Origin: Ralstonia pickettii
Lineage (GTDB): Bacteria; Pseudomonadota; Gammaproteobacteria; Burkholderiales; Burkholderiaceae
Assembly: GCF_000607165.1 (NCBI RefSeq)
Contig: NZ_JFZG01000024.1
Span: 496,001-560,000, forward strand
Direction: 5' to 3'
Length of the DNA: 64,000 nucleotides
This document shows, piece after piece, positions 60,093-64,000 of the stretch; position 1 is the stretch's first letter, and every line of letters starts with the position of its first letter. Made by a program: the position numbers and the translations under genes. Under the pieces are notes generated by a model that did not search any database, was not told where the DNA came from, and saw only the letters and a list, made by a program, of their open reading frames with translations.

Positions 60093-61184
60093 TCAGTCGG
60101 GGCATTTGCCCATGGCGCGCAGGAATGTCTGCTGCGCGGTCAGCAACTCCCGGTAGGTGAGCGCGCGGTAGTCGAGTGCGTGGGCGCGCGCTACCTCGGC
60201 CACGCGTGCAGCCAATGCCGGATAGTGCCGGTGGCTGTACGTCGGGAAGAGGTGATGCGTCAGGTGCCAGTTCAAGCCGCCGAGCCAGTAGCCGATCCAC
60301 GCCGGTTGCGGTTGCCAGTCGCAGGCGGTGTGGAATGCATGCTCGTGCCACGTGTGCGGCAACTGGCCTGATTCGGGCGGCAGATAGAACGTCACGTCCG
60401 CCCAGTGCGTGCCCAGAATCAGTGCCACCAGCACACACGAGGCCAGCATCTGCCCCGCGAAGTAGCTGAACGCCACCCAGCCCCAGCCGAGGCCAAGTTG
60501 ATGTGCCACCCAGGCCGGTACCGCCACGGCAATGAGCAGGTGCAAGGTCTTGGCAGACAGGAACGTCGCCCAGCCGCGCAGGCCAGGTAACACGCGGTCT
60601 GTGGTCAGCGCCGTGAGGCCGAGCCGGTCCGACCAGTCGTAGATCCAGTTGATGTACGGCAACGACAGCGCGGCAATCAGCGGCCAGTAGCGATGCTGGT
60701 AACGGAACTGCGGATACCACGGCTGAAAAGGCGTCTGCCGCAGGAAGCGGTTTGCGGCGGTGTCCAGGTCGTAGTGTTCCACGTTGGCATGCGCGTGGTG
60801 ATAGTGCACATGGCGTACCGTCCAATAGGCCGGTTCGATGCCGAGCGGGATGGCGGTCACGCGTGTCATGAGGCGGTCCAACCATAGCCAGGGAGACAGC
60901 GCCCGGTGTGCGCCGTCGTGCAGCACGTTCATCGCCAGCAGCATCGCGATGAACGGAAAGGCCACATAGGCGAGCACGAAAATCATCGTGCTCTTGGCTG
61001 TCACCATCGCCCCATACAGCAGTGCGGAAATCACGACAAGGAAGGCGCCCTTGGCAATGAGCCTCGCATCGGCAAAGCGATGGTCGCCGTTTGCTTGCAG
61101 ATGATCGTGCGCGGCCTGGCGCAAATCCTCCGCCAGCGATGACGAGCGCGGTGAGGCGTAGCGAAGCTTAACGAGATTCGGCAT
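60093..61184 (-). CDS. Membrane fatty acid desaturase
   Basis: 363 residues. The di-iron His boxes are visible: HDGAH, HVHYHHAH and NWHLTHHLFP, between about four membrane helices. It would introduce a double bond or hydroxyl into an acyl chain at the inner membrane. The ATG at 61184 (MPNLVKLRYAS) overlaps the end of the sterol-desaturase gene by 17 bases. It is the last gene of a four-gene overlapping operon; the acyl substrate is unknown. Confidence 0.9.
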   Translation of the reverse strand: MPNLVKLRYASPRSSSLAEDLRQAAHDHLQANGDHRFADARLIAKGAFLVVISALLYGAMVTAKSTMIFVLAYVAFPFIAMLLAMNVLHDGAHRALSPWLWLDRLMTRVTAIPLGIEPAYWTVRHVHYHHAHANVEHYDLDTAANRFLRQTPFQPWYPQFRYQHRYWPLIAALSLPYINWIYDWSDRLGLTALTTDRVLPGLRGWATFLSAKTLHLLIAVAVPAWVAHQLGLGWGWVAFSYFAGQMLASCVLVALILGTHWADVTFYLPPESGQLPHTWHEHAFHTACDWQPQPAWIGYWLGGLNWHLTHHLFPTYSHRHYPALAARVAEVARAHALDYRALTYRELLTAQQTFLRAMGKCPD

Positions 61185-62298
61185 GCGGCGATGAAGAAAG
61201 CGGCGATTCGGCACGCAGTGCGTGCCACAGCCCGCAGGCAAGGCCATGTAGCCCCAGTGCAACGGCCAACGTGTCGGACAATGCATCGCCCGCACCGCAT
61301 ATGCCGATCATCAGCACGGGCAGTGCAAGCGCCAGCAGCGGCCACAGCCAGCGGCCCCAGACCCGTCCATCCGACAAGCCGCCCAGCGCAATCGTGAGCA
61401 GCAGGATGAGCGCGAACCAAACCGCTTGCCAATGCCCGGGCCACTGGCCATCGGTGCGCACGTAGTCGATCACCACGCCAAACAGCAGCACACCGCCGGT
61501 GGCGATCCAGCCGGCGGGCGTGGCGCGCGCATCGCGTTGCAGCAGCGGTGTACGCAACCCCATCCATTGCAATGCGGGCACCACGTTGGCCCAGAATGGG
61601 TTGTCGCTGTGGGTGGGCCTGTGCACGCCGTAGCGGATCGGCACGTCGGGCAGCGCGCGCTGATACGTGCCGAACAGCTTGTCCCAGAGGAGCAGCGTGC
61701 CGCCGAAATTGCGGTCGATGTATTCCGGGTTGCAGCCGTGATGTACGCGATGGTTGGCAGGCGTGACCATGAAGCGGTCCAGCACGCCCGAACGGCCCAC
61801 CAGCCCGCAGTGGTTGTAGAACTGCACCGAGTAATGCAGGCCGGACACCGCCACGAACATTTCCGGCGTGACACCCAGCAGCGCCAGCGGCACGAAAAAC
61901 GGCAGCGATGTCAGCGACGACAGCCACGCGTTACGTACGCCCAGCGACAGGTTGAAATGCTCGCCCTCGTGGTGCACCGCGTGGATCGCCCACAGAAAGC
62001 CCAGCTTATGGTGCATGCGGTGCAGCCAGTAGAAGCCCAGATCCCATGCGACAAAGGCGAAGGCCCAGCCCGCAATCGGATGCCAGCCATCCACCCAATG
62101 CAGGCTGGCATGGGCATACAGCCACGTGAAGCCGGCCACCTCCACGCCGCGGCACAGCCACATCAGCACGTGCCCAGAGTTCAGGTTGAGGATGACGTCG
62201 CGCCACGGCAGGGGCTGGCCGCGCCACCATTTGAGCGCAGCCAGTTCCAAGAGCACGCAGCCGAGCATCAATGCAAGCGGCAGAGCAAAGGCATTCAT
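61168..62298 (-). CDS. Sterol desaturase / fatty acid hydroxylase superfamily protein
   Basis: 376 residues. Di-iron His boxes HRMHH, HAVHHEGEHFN and HRVHHG lie in the N-terminal two thirds, and several more membrane helices form an extra C-terminal membrane domain. Such enzymes hydroxylate or desaturate lipid chains. The ATG at 62298 overlaps the PAP2 stop (ATGA); the longer open frame to 62874 runs entirely inside the PAP2 gene and is not used. It is coupled to the PAP2 gene upstream and overlaps the desaturase gene downstream. Confidence 0.9.
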   Translation of the reverse strand: MNAFALPLALMLGCVLLELAALKWWRGQPLPWRDVILNLNSGHVLMWLCRGVEVAGFTWLYAHASLHWVDGWHPIAGWAFAFVAWDLGFYWLHRMHHKLGFLWAIHAVHHEGEHFNLSLGVRNAWLSSLTSLPFFVPLALLGVTPEMFVAVSGLHYSVQFYNHCGLVGRSGVLDRFMVTPANHRVHHGCNPEYIDRNFGGTLLLWDKLFGTYQRALPDVPIRYGVHRPTHSDNPFWANVVPALQWMGLRTPLLQRDARATPAGWIATGGVLLFGVVIDYVRTDGQWPGHWQAVWFALILLLTIALGGLSDGRVWGRWLWPLLALALPVLMIGICGAGDALSDTLAVALGLHGLACGLWHALRAESPLSSSPHAESR

Positions 62299-62918
62299 GT
62301 CGACACCGGTTCGATTGAAAGCGTTGACGTGCGCCGCGCCAACCATAGACGGACAGCCGCGCCGCACAGCACGCCTACGGCCACGCCCGCCGATAGATCC
62401 AGTGCGACGTGCCGGCGCGTCTGGATCGTGGCGTACAGGATGCCCAGCCCCCAGGCCGCTGCAAGCACCGTGCGAATCGGCTTGCGCGCGTCCGCCAGCG
62501 CCCACACTGAGAGCAGCGTGAGCGCCCCGTGCAGCGAGGGAAGGCAGTTCTGGCTCGAATCCACGGCGATCAGCATGCGTTGCACGCTGGCCGGCAGCGA
62601 TGCATCCGCCAGCGGCGGGTAGTGCAGCGTGGTCGGCCACAGCAGAAACACCGCCCCGCTCATCAGCGCGCTCATCTGCATGGCGCGTTCCAGCCAGGGC
62701 AGGCGAGGCATGTCGGCCAGCAGATACGCCAACGGAATCAGCGCGAAGAACGACACGTACAGCCAGATGCCTGACGTGCTGAACGGAATCGCGCGGTCCA
62801 ACGCGGTTTCCGGCACAACCGTGCCCACGCCTTGCAGCACACCGCACAGACCATAGACGAGGCCCACCGAACACCAGCCCAGGGCCATATGACGCAGGCG
62901 TGCGATAAACGGGCTCAT
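62295..62918 (-). CDS. PAP2-family phosphatase / inositolphosphotransferase-like membrane protein
   Basis: 207 residues, about six membrane helices. The PAP2 motifs are partial but recognisable: NCLPSLHGALT (PSxH with the catalytic His) and RRHVALDLSAG (second His and Asp), the form seen in AUR1/inositolphosphotransferase-like enzymes. It would dephosphorylate a lipid or transfer a phospho-head group. The start at 62918 overlaps the stop of the adenylate-forming gene by four bases, and its own stop overlaps the hydroxylase start. Confidence 0.85.
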   Translation of the reverse strand: MSPFIARLRHMALGWCSVGLVYGLCGVLQGVGTVVPETALDRAIPFSTSGIWLYVSFFALIPLAYLLADMPRLPWLERAMQMSALMSGAVFLLWPTTLHYPPLADASLPASVQRMLIAVDSSQNCLPSLHGALTLLSVWALADARKPIRTVLAAAWGLGILYATIQTRRHVALDLSAGVAVGVLCGAAVRLWLARRTSTLSIEPVST

Positions 62919-64000
62919 CGCGCCGCCCCCGACGCCGCGAGCCGAACGATGCGGCGGCGCTTGGTGGTGAAGTCGGTGGCGATGCGCTCGGGCCTTGCGT
63001 GCCATGTCACGCGCGATGTGTCGACGCCCTGGCAGGCGAAGAGATCCGCCAGATGCGCCTGGCACGCGCGGGCAATGTCGGCGTCAGCAGGGTGGATGGA
63101 CAACGCCAGCGTGCACGCATCGGTTTGCACCAGGCGGTAGTCGGCATGCAGCGGCAGCGCCTGGGCCAGCGCCCGCGAACACACGTCCGCAAACAGCGTG
63201 ACGGCTCCGCCGCCAAGGGCGGGCAGGACAAGCGTATCGTCGCAGCGGCCTTCGATGCGCTCGATGGCCATGGCCGGATTGCCGCAGAGGCAGGCCCCAA
63301 GCGCGGGGTCGCGGCGGATGAGGATGTCATCCAGCCGGTAGCGCACGACGGGTTGCGTGCTGCGTGTGAAATCCGTGATGACGGGAACGAAGCGGCGCGC
63401 GTCCAGCCATTGCGGCTCGATGTGCACGTGCGCTTCGTTCAGATGCAGCGTGCCGTGCGGGCAGGTCGCACCCAGGAAACCTTCGGTGGCCTGATAGACC
63501 TCGCCGACGTTGCCGAAGGCCTGCGCAAGCAGCGCGCGGTCCATCGGCTCCAGCACTTCGGCGCCGGACAGCACCTGCACCGGTGCAATGTCGAGCCGGC
63601 CGGCCAGTTTCTCCATGGCAAGCGCACGCAGCACCTGCGCCGGCCCCACGATGATGGTCGGCTGCAATGCCTCCAGCGGCGCGCGGTGCGAGTCGAACGG
63701 TGCAAACAGATCGAAGAACGAGAACGTCAGCCACGGATTGCGCACGGCCGTGTACAGATTGCTGTTGGAGCGCAGGAACAGCGCGACGCGTTCGCCATGC
63801 AACAGGCCGCGCGGCAACAGCTTGGCGAGCAGGATGCCGGCCCACTGCGCGCGCTCGATCGGGCTGACGACGAAGACGCCGCGTCCTCCGGACGTGCCGG
63901 ACGACAAGCCCACCGAATAGACCCCGACCGTCGGCCGGAAATCGCGCGACTGCTCGGCCTGTTGCGCGCAGGCGAGCACGTCGGCCAGACGCAGGCCGGC
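62915..64000 (-). CDS. Putative adenylate-forming enzyme (F390 synthetase / phenylacetate-CoA ligase-like), N-terminus outside window
   Basis: At least 361 residues, open at the window edge (the frame continues upstream of 63979 to 64000). The phosphate-binding motif is SSGTSGGRGVF, and the later YQATEGFLGATC and VVRYRLDDILI match the ANL superfamily branch of F390 synthetases and phenylacetate-CoA ligases. It would activate a carboxylic acid as an acyl-adenylate. It leads, within this window, the overlapping lipid operon, so it probably activates an acyl or aryl acid for transfer to a lipid-like acceptor. Confidence 0.85.
   Translation of the reverse strand, partial: AGLRLADVLACAQQAEQSRDFRPTVGVYSVGLSSGTSGGRGVFVVSPIERAQWAGILLAKLLPRGLLHGERVALFLRSNSNLYTAVRNPWLTFSFFDLFAPFDSHRAPLEALQPTIIVGPAQVLRALAMEKLAGRLDIAPVQVLSGAEVLEPMDRALLAQAFGNVGEVYQATEGFLGATCPHGTLHLNEAHVHIEPQWLDARRFVPVITDFTRSTQPVVRYRLDDILIRRDPALGACLCGNPAMAIERIEGRCDDTLVLPALGGGAVTLFADVCSRALAQALPLHADYRLVQTDACTLALSIHPADADIARACQAHLADLFACQGVDTSRVTWHARPERIATDFTTKRRRIVRLAASGAAR

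Noticed and set aside
62299-62874. N-terminal extension of the sterol-desaturase-family frame
   Set aside because: The extension lies wholly within the PAP2 gene in another frame and has shadow composition; the ATG at 62298 starts a normal membrane segment.

Overview
The window is GC-rich, tightly packed proteobacterial chromosome and looks like Ralstonia, most likely R. pickettii or a close relative. The strongest clue is nirK (45887-47386). It encodes a copper nitrite reductase with a C-terminal cytochrome c domain that agrees, as far as I can recall the sequence, almost residue for residue with the structurally studied R. pickettii enzyme. No rRNA, tRNA, CRISPR array, transposase, integrase or phage gene was seen. 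The content is typical accessory metabolism: many LysR, GntR, TetR and AraC regulators sitting beside the transport and catabolic genes they probably control.

Layout. 1-7143: a partial dicarboxylate/amino-acid symporter; a LysR gene divergent from a MetY-type sulfhydrylase; a LysR gene divergent from an MFS transporter plus M20 amidohydrolase. 7167-13016: a lipoprotein subtilase with a P domain and a small exported partner, an AraC regulator, a diguanylate cyclase and a small acidic protein. 13300-17690: an lpiA(mprF)-acvB pair for lysyl-phosphatidylglycerol synthesis and turnover. 17740-24507: a SulP transporter, a DUF3761 protein, a LysR/SDR divergent pair and a TonB-dependent receptor with a signalling domain. 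24957-32307: a TetR-controlled RND efflux locus (outer-membrane factor and SDR on one strand, adaptor and pump on the other) with two matching operators. 32447-34463: a coupled regulator, threo-3-hydroxyaspartate-type ammonia-lyase and RidA operon. 34614-42857: PilZ, LysR/PACE efflux, LuxR, DUF1059, then a GntR-led ABC importer operon ending in DUF488 and DUF3455 genes.

43015-48775 is a denitrification island: DUF2249-qNorB on the minus strand and nirK-nirV-SCO on the plus strand. The shared control region carries two FNR-type boxes and an NsrR-like dyad, so nitrite to NO to N2O reduction is probably induced by low oxygen and NO.

48794-56039 looks like a catabolic cluster around a D-hydantoinase/dihydropyrimidinase. 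It holds a GntR (FCD) regulator, a fumarylacetoacetate-hydrolase-family enzyme, an MFS importer, two Asp/Glu-racemase-superfamily proteins and a LysR regulator. The first racemase-like protein has the single-cysteine (decarboxylase-like) active site, and the second has lost both catalytic cysteines.

56186-60070 holds an AEC carrier, an alpha/beta hydrolase with cupin partner, and a decapeptide-repeat exported protein with a second hydrolase. The last two operons diverge from a region carrying TTTGTAT repeats phased at 10 bp. 60093-64000 is a four-gene operon whose reading frames all overlap: an adenylate-forming enzyme (cut by the window edge), a PAP2 phosphatase, a sterol-desaturase-family hydroxylase and a fatty-acid desaturase. 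It looks like an uncharacterised lipid-modification pathway and, with the hydantoinase cluster, is the best candidate here for new biology.
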